Positions 49,657 through 58,898 of a stretch of DNA of 64,000 bases are shown here, one piece after another. Position numbers and translations under genes: made by a program. The DNA comes from Actinoplanes ianthinogenes (GTDB taxonomy: Bacteria > Actinomycetota > Actinomycetes > Mycobacteriales > Micromonosporaceae). The stretch covers positions 2,435,501 through 2,499,500 of the forward strand of contig NZ_AP023356.1 in NCBI RefSeq assembly GCF_018324205.1, written 5' to 3'. The notes under the pieces are model-generated. The model made no database searches. It worked only from the letters and a program-made list of their open reading frames with translations, and was not told the DNA's origin. The stretch's first letter is position 1, and each line of letters begins with the position of its first letter.

Positions 49657-51395
49657 CGGCGGCCGAAGCCCGCGACTCAGCTCTCCTCGCCGACAGCGCC
49701 ACGGCGGCCCGCCAAGCGGTCGCCATCGCTGCACTGAAGACCCTCGACGCCTTCCCGACGGACGGCTCCGTGAAGACGCTCGGCTGGGGCGTCATCGAGT
49801 GGATCGAGGAGAAGCTCCTCCAGCCCGACGGCGACGACGCGGGCACGCCGTACCGGCTCACGCCGGAGCAAATCAACTTCGTCCTCTGGTTCTACGCGGT
49901 AGACCAGCGCGGACGCTTCCTGTACCGCCGTGCGGTCCTGCGCCGCGCGAAGGGCTGGGGCAAGTCACCGTTCCTCGGCGCGCTCTGCCTGGCCGAGCTG
50001 TGCGGCCCGGTCCGCTTCTCCCACTGGGAAGCGACCGAAGGCGGTCACGCCGACCCGCGCCTCGACCACGAGGCCGTCGGCAAGCCGCACCCGATGCCAT
50101 GGGTCGTGATCGCGGGCGTCTCAGAGACGCAGACCGAGAACACGATGGCGGCCATCCGGTCGATGGTCGAGGAGTCCGACCTTGTCGCCGAGCTGGGCCT
50201 CGACGTCGGCAAGACGCGGATCTTCACGCCGACCGGCGGCAAGCTCATGCCGATCACGGCCGCCAGTTCCTCCCAGGAAGGCGCCCGGCCCAGCTTCGCC
50301 GTCCTGGACGAGACGCACCACTGGACCGCCACGAACGGCGGCCACGCGCTCGCCCGCGTCATCCGGCGCAACCTCGCGAAGTCCCGCGACGGCGCTGCCC
50401 GCGCGATCGAGACCACCAACGCGCACGGCCCCGGCGAGGACACCGTCGCCGAGATCTCCTACCTCGCTTACCTGGCCGTCATGGAGGGCCGAGCGAAGGC
50501 GAAGGGCATCCTCTACGACTCGCGCGAGGCCCCCGGTCATGTCGACCTCGCCGACCGCGAGGCCCTCTTCGCCGGCCTACGCGCTGCGTACGGCGATAGC
50601 CATTGGGTCGACCTGGAGCGCATCGCCGAGGAGGTCTACGACCCTGCCACCTCGCCCGAGGAGGCCAGGCGCTTCTACCTGAACCAGATCGTCGCCGCCG
50701 CGGACTCCTGGCTCGCACCGCACGAGTACGACGCGAACCAGCTCCCGAACCTGGCGCCGCTGAAGCGGGCCGAGCCGGGCAAGTGGCGCGACGGAGACAC
50801 GGTCTGCCTGGGCTTCGACGGCGGCCGGACCGACGACAGCTCGGCGCTCGTTGCGACGCGCGTCTCCGACGGCTCTGCCTGGCTCCTCGGCCTCTGGGAG
50901 AAGCCCTCCGGTCCGCAGGGCGCGGGCTGGGAGGTCGATCACGACCAGGTCCGCGAGGCCGTCGATCACGCCTTCGCCACGCTCGACGTCGTCGGCTTCA
51001 TGAGCGATGTCGCCTACTGGGAGACCGACGTCGACCACTGGCGCGACGACTACCAGGAACGCCTACTCGTCAAGGCCACGACCCGCCACACGATCGCCTG
51101 GGACATGCGCTCCCACCAGGGCGACACCGTCCGCGCCGTCGAGGGCCTTCACCGGGCCTTCCTGGACGGCGAGGTCCCGCACGACGGCGACCCGCGCCTT
51201 CGCCGGCACGTGCTCAACGCCCGCCGCCGGCCGAACCGCTGGGGCGTGAGCTTCGGCAAGGAGACCCGCGAGAGCCCCAAGAAGGTCGACGCGCTCGCCG
51301 CCCTCCTGCTCGCCCGCATGGCCCGCTCCCGAGTGCTCGCCGACGGCGTCCTCGCGAAGCGCCGCGGTCGAGTCGGCCGCCTCGTCGGCTTTTGA
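49653..51395 (+). CDS. Terminase large subunit
   Basis: A 580-aa DNA-packaging motor. ATPase: Walker A-like RAKGWGKS (residues 98-105) and Walker B with catalytic Glu (AVLDETHHW, Asp219-Glu220). Nuclease: first acidic motif LGFDGGRTDDSS at about residue 385-397, then DVAYWETDVD and the late Asp in KKVDALAALLLA. GTG start in a 4-bp overlap with the small subunit. Confidence 0.95.
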   Translation: MTAAEARDSALLADSATAARQAVAIAALKTLDAFPTDGSVKTLGWGVIEWIEEKLLQPDGDDAGTPYRLTPEQINFVLWFYAVDQRGRFLYRRAVLRRAKGWGKSPFLGALCLAELCGPVRFSHWEATEGGHADPRLDHEAVGKPHPMPWVVIAGVSETQTENTMAAIRSMVEESDLVAELGLDVGKTRIFTPTGGKLMPITAASSSQEGARPSFAVLDETHHWTATNGGHALARVIRRNLAKSRDGAARAIETTNAHGPGEDTVAEISYLAYLAVMEGRAKAKGILYDSREAPGHVDLADREALFAGLRAAYGDSHWVDLERIAEEVYDPATSPEEARRFYLNQIVAAADSWLAPHEYDANQLPNLAPLKRAEPGKWRDGDTVCLGFDGGRTDDSSALVATRVSDGSAWLLGLWEKPSGPQGAGWEVDHDQVREAVDHAFATLDVVGFMSDVAYWETDVDHWRDDYQERLLVKATTRHTIAWDMRSHQGDTVRAVEGLHRAFLDGEVPHDGDPRLRRHVLNARRRPNRWGVSFGKETRESPKKVDALAALLLARMARSRVLADGVLAKRRGRVGRLVGF

Positions 51396-51432
51396 TCGAT
51401 TCCCCCGAGCCTCGGAAGGAGGCCCCGCCAGC

Positions 51433-52851
51433 GTGCCCGACGGCTCGATCGTTGGCCTCGCCGAGGAGCTAATCGGCGAACTGAACACCGCAACGAATCC
51501 CCGCTCCAACTTCGGCACCGTCAAGCGCTACCTCGACGGCGACCACGACCGGCCATACACCCCGCGCGGCGCCCGCCAGGAGTACAAGAAGCTCGCCGAC
51601 AAGGCGATTACGAACTGGCTCCCGCTGATCAGCGACACGTACGTCAAGGGCCTCTTCGTGGACGGCTACCGGCCGGCTCGTTCGACGACCAACTCGGCCG
51701 CCTGGAAGCACTGGCAGGCGAACCGCATGGATGCCCGGCAGTCGATCATCCACCGGTCGACCCTGGAGTACGGCGTCGGCTACGCCCTCGTCCTGCCGGG
51801 CACCCCGAGCCCGCTGATCCGCCCCGTGCACGCCATGCGCGCCGTCGCCTTCTACGAGGACGACGATGACGAGTGGGCGCGGCACGCCCTTCGGTACAAG
51901 GGCACGGCCACCGACGGCGCCAAGCTCTACGAGCTGTTCACCGCGACCGCCGTGCACACGATCGCCGTCTCCCGCGATGCCTCGAAGCCCGTCCTTCGCG
52001 GCACCGACGAGCACAACCTCGGCTATGTCCCGCTCGTGCGCTACCGCGAGCGCCTGGAGGGCTCGGTCGGCATCATCCGGCCGCTGATCGTTTTGCAGGA
52101 TCGCATTAACGAAGCCGTGTTTTCCCTGCTCGTTGCCTTGCAGTTCGCGAGTTTCCGCCAGCGGTGGGCAACCGGCCTTGCGATCCCGCTCGAGGAGGAG
52201 AAGACCCTCCCGGACGGCTCGGAGAATCCGAACTACGGCAAGCCCGTCGAGCCCTTCGAGGCCGCGGTCGACCGGCTGTGGGTCACCGACAGCCCCGAGG
52301 CCAAGTTCGGCGACTTCGCACAGACCGAGGTCGGCGGCCACCTGGAGACCTACGGCTCCGGCGTCCGCTCGCTCGCCGCAATCGCCCAGCTCTCGCCCCA
52401 TGTGCTCCTCGGCGACCTGGTCAACCTCAGCGCCGACGCGCTCGCCGCCGCCGAGGCCGCAACGCAGCGCAAGATCGGCGAGTACGAGACCACCTTCGGC
52501 GAAGCCCACGAGCAGCTCCTCCGGCTCGCCGCGCACGCAGCCAACGACTCGGCCGGCGCACAGGACACCGCCGCACAGGTCCGCTGGCGTGACACCGAGG
52601 CCCGCAGCCTGGCCGCCGCCGTCGATGCCCTCGGCAAGATGGTCCAGATGCTCGGCGTCCCGGCCGAGGGCGCCTGGGAGCGCATCCCGGGCGTGACCGA
52701 CCAGGACATCGAGCGCTGGCGCGGCATGGCCACGAGCAGCGACGGCCTGGCCCAGCTCGCCGCTGCGATCGAGCGACAGTCCGCCACCCCAACGAACGCC
52801 ACCACGGCGAGCACCACCACGGCGAGCACCACCACGGCGCAGGCGGCGTAA
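51433..52851 (+). CDS. Portal protein (SPP1 gp6-like)
   Basis: A 472-aa portal protein through which DNA enters the head and to which the connector attaches. Typical elements: YKKLADKAITNWLPLISDTY, then WKHWQANRMDARQSIIHRST, and QDRINEAVFSLLVALQFASF with RQRW. The last 20 residues are a Thr/Ala tail (TTASTTTASTTTAQAA). GTG start with GGAAGGAGG upstream. Confidence 0.93.
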   Translation: MPDGSIVGLAEELIGELNTATNPRSNFGTVKRYLDGDHDRPYTPRGARQEYKKLADKAITNWLPLISDTYVKGLFVDGYRPARSTTNSAAWKHWQANRMDARQSIIHRSTLEYGVGYALVLPGTPSPLIRPVHAMRAVAFYEDDDDEWARHALRYKGTATDGAKLYELFTATAVHTIAVSRDASKPVLRGTDEHNLGYVPLVRYRERLEGSVGIIRPLIVLQDRINEAVFSLLVALQFASFRQRWATGLAIPLEEEKTLPDGSENPNYGKPVEPFEAAVDRLWVTDSPEAKFGDFAQTEVGGHLETYGSGVRSLAAIAQLSPHVLLGDLVNLSADALAAAEAATQRKIGEYETTFGEAHEQLLRLAAHAANDSAGAQDTAAQVRWRDTEARSLAAAVDALGKMVQMLGVPAEGAWERIPGVTDQDIERWRGMATSSDGLAQLAAAIERQSATPTNATTASTTTASTTTAQAA

Positions 52852-52854
52852 GCC

Positions 52855-55761
52855 GTGACCGCGCCGGTTCTCCCGGCGCACGCGGCGGCCGAGGCGTACC
52901 GCGTCGGTCAGGCGAAGATCGCCGCCGACGCAGCCGCCGCCGTGGCGCTGGCCCACAAGGTGATGCTCAACAAGGCCGACCTCAACAAGGGCTTCACGCA
53001 CTACGCGACGGTCGCCGCGAAGATCATCAACGCTTCGCGGGCCAATGCCGCAGCCCTGGGCGGAGCCTTCTACCTCCAGCACCGCGAGGCATCCGGCGTC
53101 CTGGCAGCCATGCCCGAGATCGCCTGGGCGCCGCAGGTCAATCCCGCGCTCTTGAAGACCTCGCTCCTCGTGACCGGCCCGGTCGCGGTCAAGCGGGCAC
53201 TCTCGATGGGCTCGACGATCGAGCAGGCGCTCCACACGGCGGAGGTCAAGACCGCTGCCGCCGCGTACAGGCACACCGCCAACGGCGGCCGGGTGACGAT
53301 CAAGGGCACCCTTCACCGCGACGAGGCGGCGCTCGGCTGGGCGCGCGTGAGCGACGGCCGGCCCTGCCCGTTCTGCGCGATGCTGTGCAGCCGCGGAGTC
53401 GTCTACAAGTCCGCCACCACGGCGGGCATCTCGGCAAAGACTGGCAGCTCCTATCACGACAACTGCGGCTGCTTCGTCGTCCCGATCTACTCGCACGACG
53501 ACCCGATCCCCGGCCTCGGTCCCGAGCTGGAGCGGCTCTGGGAGCAGGCACAGAGGGAGAAAGACCCGGGCGTCTCCCCGTTCGCCGCTTTCCGGGCGGC
53601 TTACAACGCGAAGTACCCGGAGGGCTCGAACCCCTCGGCGGCCATCGCTCAGGCCCAGCTCGACGCCGCCAAGGCCGAGGCTGCGGCGAACCGCAGCGCG
53701 CTCGAAGCGCAGCTCGCCGACGAAGCCGAGAAGGCTGCGCGAGAGGCCGAGAAGATCGCCAAGGCCGCCGCCGAAGCTGCGGCCGAGGCCGAGCGGATCG
53801 CCACCAAGGCGGCCGGCATGGACGTCCCGAAGCCGAAGCCCGAGAACCTCAAGCTCGTCGGCTCCGCAGGCGGATCGCACGGCGCAGCGATCTACGAGGA
53901 CACCGAAACCGGCCGCAAGTGGGTCTTCAAAGCCCAGGTCGACGTCATGGTCGATGTCGACGTCGCGACCGCCAAGCTCGCGAAGCGGCTCGGTCGGCCC
54001 GCTGCGGATACCTATCCGTTCGAGATGCCGGACCCGCACGGATACGGCTCGGCCAAGGGCTCGATCCAGCTCATGCTGACCGGCGGCGACGCCTTCCCCG
54101 GTCCGGACCACGAGAAGGTCGACCCCGAGAAGCTCTCGGCCGCGGACCTCCTTGCGCTCCAGAAGGAGCACGTCCTCGACTGGCTCTTCGCGAACCACGA
54201 CGCCCACAAGGCGAACTTCGTGCGCGACGCCGACGGCCACCTCGCCGGGATCGACAAGGGTCAGGCACTCAAGTTCTTCGGCCGCGACAAGCTCGACTGG
54301 AATTTCTTTCCGAACCAGCACGAGCCGATCTACAACACGATCTACAAGGCGTTTGCCGAGGGCAAAGAAGTCACGCTCCTCGACCCGAGTCAGGACGAGC
54401 TTTCGATCTTCATCCGCTCGGTCATGAACCTGCCGGATGACGACCTGAAGGCCATGTTCCGGCCGTACGCCGAGGCCGCCGCCGCGCGGGGCTGGCTCCT
54501 AGCCGGGAGCCACTGGAAGTCGGGCGCCCTGGAGCCGCAGAAGCTCCCGACGAACGATGTCGATGCGTTCCTCGACGCGCTCGTGAAGCGCAAGAACAGC
54601 CTCGACGCCGACTTCGCTGGCCTCTTCCACCGCGCCCAGACGGAGCGGATCAAGGTCGAGAAGGCCAAGGCGGAAGCCGAGAAGCTCGCCAAGCTCGAAA
54701 AGAAGTGGAAGGGCAAGCCCAAGCCGACGCCGCCCGTCGAGCCGGCACCGCCGAAGGTCACTCACGAGAGCTTCTTCGCTGGCTGGCTGTTCAAGGTCAA
54801 GGCCCGATACGACGCACTCGGCACTGGCAAGAAGCTCGAAGACTCCCACAACTGGAAGCGCATTCAGGCCGTCATCGACGACCTGGACGCCGTCGAGCTG
54901 GATGCTCTGCTCACCCGTAAGTACATCGACGACGCGCTTCGCGACGAGGCCCTCGACCTCTTCGCTGCGGTCAAGTCGGCCAAGGCCAACGCCCTCACCG
55001 ATGCCGACTATCTGAAGGCCCTCAAGTCCTTCAAAAACCGCAGTACCCGGTATAAGCGCTACCTCGCCGAATGGCAGCAGATCAACGGGGCGCTCCCCGC
55101 GTTGCGCGGCCTGGTCGACGATGTCCTCCGACACTTCAGCTTCGCCGACGGCGACGCCTGGGCACGAGCCAACGTCTCGACCCCGACGGGCACCGCCAAG
55201 GCCGCGCTCACGCGGTACTCCGGCAGCGACTACACGCCGTGGAACGGGACGCTACGGGCGAAGAACAGCAAGGACGCACCGGCTGGCTCATGGGAGACGC
55301 CGACCAAGGAGGCCGACGCCGGTTTCTCGCCGGTGCCGACCGACGTGATCGTCCACCGTGGCACCGGCTTCGACGAGTTCGCCTTCCCCGACGGCACCCG
55401 GACGGCATACCTGCCACCACCCGACCCTCGGACGCTGATCGGTACCGTCCAGACTCAGGCCGGATACATGTCGACCTCTGTCGGCCACCGCTCGGCGTTC
55501 TTCTCCAAGCCCGTCCAGATGCTCATCCGGCTTCCTGCCGGACACGGCGGCGCCTACGTCGAGCCGTACTCCAAGCACCCTGGGGAGTACGAAATGCTCG
55601 TCCAGCGCCAGACGTCCTACTTCGTGCACGACGTCTTCCAGAAGGACGGCAAGTGGTGGGTCGAAGTCGAAGTCATCCCGATGGACGCCGACCCGGCGGA
55701 CTACAACGGCCTGGCGCCCATCCCGACGCCCGCAGATAAGAAGATCCTTCCTACGTACTGA
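52855..55761 (+). CDS. MuF-type head protein fused to a kinase-like domain and an ADP-ribosyltransferase
   Basis: A 968-aa protein encoded right after the portal. Residues ~1-215: minor head/MuF part with putative zinc cysteines (CPFC 171-174, Cys178, NCGC 203-206). Residues ~265-340: Ala/Glu/Lys coiled coil. Residues ~345-520: kinase-like domain with Lys359 (WVFKAQ), catalytic-loop-like NHDAHKANF (His448-Asp449...His451...Asn454) and Asp467 in GIDKGQA. Residues ~600-640: second coiled/basic linker. Residues ~780-968: ADP-ribosyltransferase of the R-S-E class with Arg835 (IVHRGTG), Ser873-Thr-Ser875 (YMSTSVG) and Glu911-Tyr-Glu913. A few MuF copies enter the cell with phage DNA, so both domains may act on host targets. 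GTG start, 3 bp after the portal stop. Confidence 0.9.
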   Translation: MTAPVLPAHAAAEAYRVGQAKIAADAAAAVALAHKVMLNKADLNKGFTHYATVAAKIINASRANAAALGGAFYLQHREASGVLAAMPEIAWAPQVNPALLKTSLLVTGPVAVKRALSMGSTIEQALHTAEVKTAAAAYRHTANGGRVTIKGTLHRDEAALGWARVSDGRPCPFCAMLCSRGVVYKSATTAGISAKTGSSYHDNCGCFVVPIYSHDDPIPGLGPELERLWEQAQREKDPGVSPFAAFRAAYNAKYPEGSNPSAAIAQAQLDAAKAEAAANRSALEAQLADEAEKAAREAEKIAKAAAEAAAEAERIATKAAGMDVPKPKPENLKLVGSAGGSHGAAIYEDTETGRKWVFKAQVDVMVDVDVATAKLAKRLGRPAADTYPFEMPDPHGYGSAKGSIQLMLTGGDAFPGPDHEKVDPEKLSAADLLALQKEHVLDWLFANHDAHKANFVRDADGHLAGIDKGQALKFFGRDKLDWNFFPNQHEPIYNTIYKAFAEGKEVTLLDPSQDELSIFIRSVMNLPDDDLKAMFRPYAEAAAARGWLLAGSHWKSGALEPQKLPTNDVDAFLDALVKRKNSLDADFAGLFHRAQTERIKVEKAKAEAEKLAKLEKKWKGKPKPTPPVEPAPPKVTHESFFAGWLFKVKARYDALGTGKKLEDSHNWKRIQAVIDDLDAVELDALLTRKYIDDALRDEALDLFAAVKSAKANALTDADYLKALKSFKNRSTRYKRYLAEWQQINGALPALRGLVDDVLRHFSFADGDAWARANVSTPTGTAKAALTRYSGSDYTPWNGTLRAKNSKDAPAGSWETPTKEADAGFSPVPTDVIVHRGTGFDEFAFPDGTRTAYLPPPDPRTLIGTVQTQAGYMSTSVGHRSAFFSKPVQMLIRLPAGHGGAYVEPYSKHPGEYEMLVQRQTSYFVHDVFQKDGKWWVEVEVIPMDADPADYNGLAPIPTPADKKILPTY

Positions 55762-55797
55762 CCAGGTACGATGGAAGAGACGAGAGGAGGAGCCGAA

Positions 55798-56133
55798 GTG
55801 CCGTTTCGCCCGTCGCCCGCGTCGCTCGCTGCCGCACCGCTGGCCTACCCCTCGCACGATTACTCCGGCGAAGGCGTGATCTACACGGTCCGCCTCGGCG
55901 AGGAGACCGTCGGCTTCTTGTCGCACAAGACCGGCGACTACGAGCGCGTCGGCTTCCTACCCCGCCCAGACCTCTCCGATAACGCCGACACCGTGCGCGT
56001 CATGGTGTACGACATCCTCCGCCGCTACGCCGCCGATGGCCGGCCGATGGTTGACGCCTTCGCCCACATCCTCGACGTGACGCAGAACGACGGCCCGGTC
56101 ACCGCACCGCTTGACGGGCTCCGCGGCGACTAA
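55798..56133 (+). CDS. Small protein directly after the MuF-ART gene, possible immunity partner
   Basis: A 111-aa protein (VPFRPSPASLAAAPLAYPSH; IYTVRLGEETVGFLSHKTGD; TVRVMVYDILRRYAADGRPM) with beta strands followed by a helix. GTG at 55798 has AGGAGG 8 bases upstream; an ATG at 55771 lies in the same frame but upstream of that site. It begins 37 bp after the toxin-like gene and a strong terminator follows, so the two form a unit inside the head operon. Position suggests an immunity protein or virion chaperone; no family recognised. Confidence 0.7.
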   Translation: MPFRPSPASLAAAPLAYPSHDYSGEGVIYTVRLGEETVGFLSHKTGDYERVGFLPRPDLSDNADTVRVMVYDILRRYAADGRPMVDAFAHILDVTQNDGPVTAPLDGLRGD

Positions 56134-56157
56134 GCAGCTCCACACTCGAACCCCCTG

Positions 56158-56194
56158 AGAGGCCCTCAGACCGCCCGACGGTCTGGGGGCCTCT
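56158..56194 (+). terminator. Strong hairpin after the MuF-ART and partner genes
   Basis: A 16-bp stem with one mismatch (arms 56158-56173 and 56179-56194), 5-nt loop. It probably reduces read-through from the packaging/MuF block into scaffold and coat genes, which may have their own promoter. Confidence 0.65.
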
Positions 56195-56303
56195 GTCACG
56201 TCCGATCCCGATGCGTGAGGCGCCTTGCGCATTTCTGGGCGGCCGGACGCCCCATCCCAACGCGAGCAGGTCTCGCGCGCCTACGTCCCAGGAGGACACC
56301 CCC

Positions 56304-56822
56304 TTGTCGGATAACCCGACCACCGCGCCCTCGACCGAGCCCGCCAACGACGGCGGCACGACCGGGGACGCGCCCAGCACCACCCCGCCCTCGTCCGGCC
56401 AGGCGCCGCAGTGGGAGGGCGACTTCGACCCTGAGCGCGCTGCGCGCCTGGTCGAGAACCTCCGCCGCGACCTGGCCGAGGCCCGCGCGAAGGCAAAGAC
56501 CCCGGCTTCCGAGGTCGCGGAGCTGAAGTCGCAGCTCGACGCGATCAAGGGCGAGCTGACTCAGTCCCGCCTCGACGCCGCAAAGGCCGACGCCGTCGCG
56601 ACCGCGCGCATCCCGGCGCACCTTGCCGCGTACGTCACCGGCTCGACGCCGGACGAGATCAAGGCCAGCGCCGAGAAGGTCGCCGCCGACTTCGGCGTCT
56701 CCGCCGAGCCGGACCCGATCCCGGGCCGACCGCGACCGCGCCTCACCCCCGGCCACACCACGGGCGACTCCGCCCACTCATTCGACCCCGCTGCCGTCGC
56801 TCGCGCGGCGCGCGGGCACTGA
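56304..56822 (+). CDS. Scaffolding protein
   Basis: A 172-aa acidic protein: disordered Thr/Pro/Ser N-terminus, a coiled coil (about residues 50-100; AARLVENLRRDLAEARAKAK, VAELKSQLDAIKGEL) and a C-terminal tail ending FDPAAVARAARGH. Composition and position between portal/MuF and coat are typical of scaffolds that shape the procapsid. TTG at 56304 with AGGAGG upstream is preferred over an in-frame ATG at 56211. Confidence 0.85.
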   Translation: MSDNPTTAPSTEPANDGGTTGDAPSTTPPSSGQAPQWEGDFDPERAARLVENLRRDLAEARAKAKTPASEVAELKSQLDAIKGELTQSRLDAAKADAVATARIPAHLAAYVTGSTPDEIKASAEKVAADFGVSAEPDPIPGRPRPRLTPGHTTGDSAHSFDPAAVARAARGH

Positions 56823-56829
56823 CCTCTCA

Positions 56830-56858
56830 GGCCCCGTCCGCCAATCGGTCGGGGCCTT
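56830..56858 (+). terminator. Hairpin between scaffold and coat genes
   Basis: 7-bp GGCCCCG/CGGGGCC stem, 13-nt loop, followed by TTCCC. Likely an attenuator or processing site that helps set coat expression. Confidence 0.5.
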
Positions 56859-56914
56859 CCCATTTCCCGAGATGCGCAAGTGATCTTTCGCAGCATCCGA
56901 TCGGAAGGTAATTA

Positions 56915-57832
56915 GTGCCGCACTCCCTCGTCATTCCCGAGCAGGTGCTCTCCACCGCCATCGCGCTCGTCCGGGATGACCTCGCCCTGGCCGCGACCGT
57001 CAACCGCGACTACGAGGACAACTTCGGCGGCGGCAAGGGCACCGTCGTCAACGTCCGCACCCCGAACACCCTCAAGGCCCGGCGCCGGAAACTGACCGCC
57101 GACGGTACCGCGATCACCACCGACACCATCAGCGAGTCGACGGTTCCGGTGACCATCACCGAGCACGTCTACAGCGCGGTCGACGTCTCCGACGTGCAGA
57201 TGCGGATGGAGATCACCGACTTCACCAAGCAGATCACCGTCCCGCAGGTCCGGGGCATCGTCGAGGACCTGGAGAACCTGGTCGTCGAGACCATGCAGGC
57301 CCTCCCGGAGAGCCTGACCATCCCCTACGACGCCACCAAGCCGCACCTGACCTTCACCAAGGCGCGGAAGATGCTGCGCGACCTGGGCCTCCCGGCCGAG
57401 GGCCTGTGGGCCGCGGTCGGCACCGGCGTGTACGCCGAGCTGGTCGACGCGAACGCGCTGACCGACGCCTCGCAGTCCGGCTCGACCGAAGCGCTGCGCA
57501 ACGCGAACATCGGCCGGCTGCGCGGCTTCACCGTCGTGGAGAACAACCGCTTCGAGGACGACGAGATCGTCTTCTACGGCCGCGACGCCTTCACCCTGGC
57601 GATCCGCGCGCCCTACCCGCCGGACGGTGCGGCCTTCACCGCTTCGCAGAGCGACAACGGCTTCGCGATGACCTGGATCAAGGACTACGACTCCAACGTC
57701 CTGAAGGACCGCAGCATCTTCCAGACCTACGCGGGCTGCCAGTCCATGCAGGTCAAGCGGCTCGCGAAGGACGGCACGACCTCGCTGGTGACCCCGGCGA
57801 TCCGCGTGCGGACCTCGACCGTCCCGGCCTGA
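56915..57832 (+). CDS. Major capsid protein, P22-coat-like
   Basis: A 305-aa coat protein. The opening IPEQVLSTAIALVRDDLALAATVNRDYEDNFGGGKGTVVNVRTP (in parts) and ITEHVYSAVDVSDVQMRMEI followed by LENLVVETMQALP are the pattern of the P22 gp5-like family found in actinophages, not of the HK97 family with its N-terminal delta domain. GTG start with CGGAAGG upstream. No protease gene is present nearby, consistent with this coat type. Confidence 0.87.
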   Translation: MPHSLVIPEQVLSTAIALVRDDLALAATVNRDYEDNFGGGKGTVVNVRTPNTLKARRRKLTADGTAITTDTISESTVPVTITEHVYSAVDVSDVQMRMEITDFTKQITVPQVRGIVEDLENLVVETMQALPESLTIPYDATKPHLTFTKARKMLRDLGLPAEGLWAAVGTGVYAELVDANALTDASQSGSTEALRNANIGRLRGFTVVENNRFEDDEIVFYGRDAFTLAIRAPYPPDGAAFTASQSDNGFAMTWIKDYDSNVLKDRSIFQTYAGCQSMQVKRLAKDGTTSLVTPAIRVRTSTVPA

Positions 57833-57846
57833 TCGGAGGGCCGAGC

Positions 57847-58272
57847 GTGAGTCTGCCCCCGCTGGCCACCGTCGAGGCGCTTACCGTGCGCCTCGGCGGC
57901 GAGGCCCTGGCCGGAGCCGACCTTGCGCGAGCTCGCGCAGCGCTCGACGACGTCTCGGCCCTCGTCCGGCTGGAGGCGGGCGTCGATTGGGTCGCCGCTG
58001 ACGCAGCCACGATCACCGCTCCGGCGGCGGTCGTTGCTGTCGTCCTGGCGGCGGCCCTGCGCGGCTACCGCAACCCGGACGGCTTCCAGAGCGAATCCGT
58101 CGGCTCCTACTCCTACCAGTACGCCCAGGGCTCGACGTCCGCGTACCTCAGCGACGCCGAGATCCGCATCGTCAAGGCCGCCGCGACCGGGCGGGCGCGT
58201 GCCTACTCCATCCGCACGCCTCCGGCGTATGAGTGGCCCACGCAGCCCCGCGCCCCTTGGGAGGCGCCGTGA
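57847..58272 (+). CDS. Head-tail connector (adaptor) protein
   Basis: A 141-aa helical protein (LPPLATVEALTVRLGGEALA; LARARAALDDVSALVRLEAG; AVVAVVLAAALRGYRNPDGF) with the aromatic Ser/Tyr segment SYSYQYAQGSTSAYLSDAE seen in gp15/HK97 gp6-type adaptors that sit under the portal. GTG start. Overlaps the next gene by 4 bp. Confidence 0.8.
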   Translation: MSLPPLATVEALTVRLGGEALAGADLARARAALDDVSALVRLEAGVDWVAADAATITAPAAVVAVVLAAALRGYRNPDGFQSESVGSYSYQYAQGSTSAYLSDAEIRIVKAAATGRARAYSIRTPPAYEWPTQPRAPWEAP

Positions 58273-58898
58273 GATTCCCCGACGCCGTCACGGTGCTCCG
58301 GCCCACTGGCGTTGATGAGTACGGCAACCCTGATCACTCCTGGGCTAACCCACTCGCGACCGAGACGGTCGGCTTTCTTTCCGGCGACACGGTCTATCTG
58401 CCGCCCGGGACGGACGTCCTGAAGGGCGACCGACTCCTGATCGGCGAGCGGACATACACCGTCGCCGACGATCCGGGCCAGGCCCGCTCCCCGAGCCGCA
58501 CGGTCCTTGTGACCGTGACCGTCAAGGTGATCGGCTCACCGCCGCCGGCCACCTTCGCCGTGAAGCGCTCCGGCGACACGATGACCGGCGCGCTCGTGTT
58601 GGTCGACGGGTCTCCCGCTGCATCCGAGGCGTACGTCCTCGCGCACGCGGTCGAGGGCGGCGAGACGGTGGCCTGGGCCAACGTGCTCGACAAGCCCGCA
58701 GCCTTCCCGCCGGTCCAGCACGGGCACCCGCTCGCCGAGGTGGCGGGCCTGGCCGCTACTCTCGCTGCGCTCGCTCCCGCGATCAGGCGATGGAATGGCA
58801 CCGCGTACGTCACGGACAGCACCGCGGCGATCTACGTCGGCCCAGCCGACCCCGGCGACGTGCCGGACGGCTCCGTCTGGATCGACACGAGCGCATGA
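58269..58898 (+). CDS. Head-closure-like protein fused to a fibre-like segment
   Basis: A 209-aa protein. Residues 1-90 look like a head-closure/stopper domain (MRFPDAVTVLRPTGVDEYGN; KGDRLLIGERTYTVADDPGQ). Residues ~95-140 carry a tail-fibre-type segment (FAVKRSGDTMTGALVLVDGS), and the end (WNGTAYVTDSTAAIYVGPAD ... GSVWIDTSA) is also typical of fibre proteins. The combination of a connector and a fibre module in one chain is unusual. GTG start in a 4-bp overlap; its stop overlaps the next ATG. Confidence 0.75.
   Translation: MRFPDAVTVLRPTGVDEYGNPDHSWANPLATETVGFLSGDTVYLPPGTDVLKGDRLLIGERTYTVADDPGQARSPSRTVLVTVTVKVIGSPPPATFAVKRSGDTMTGALVLVDGSPAASEAYVLAHAVEGGETVAWANVLDKPAAFPPVQHGHPLAEVAGLAATLAALAPAIRRWNGTAYVTDSTAAIYVGPADPGDVPDGSVWIDTSA

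Noticed and set aside
51469..54321. 950-aa minus-strand open frame in the prophage
   Set aside because: Antisense to portal and MuF genes, whose codon pattern and motifs are clear.
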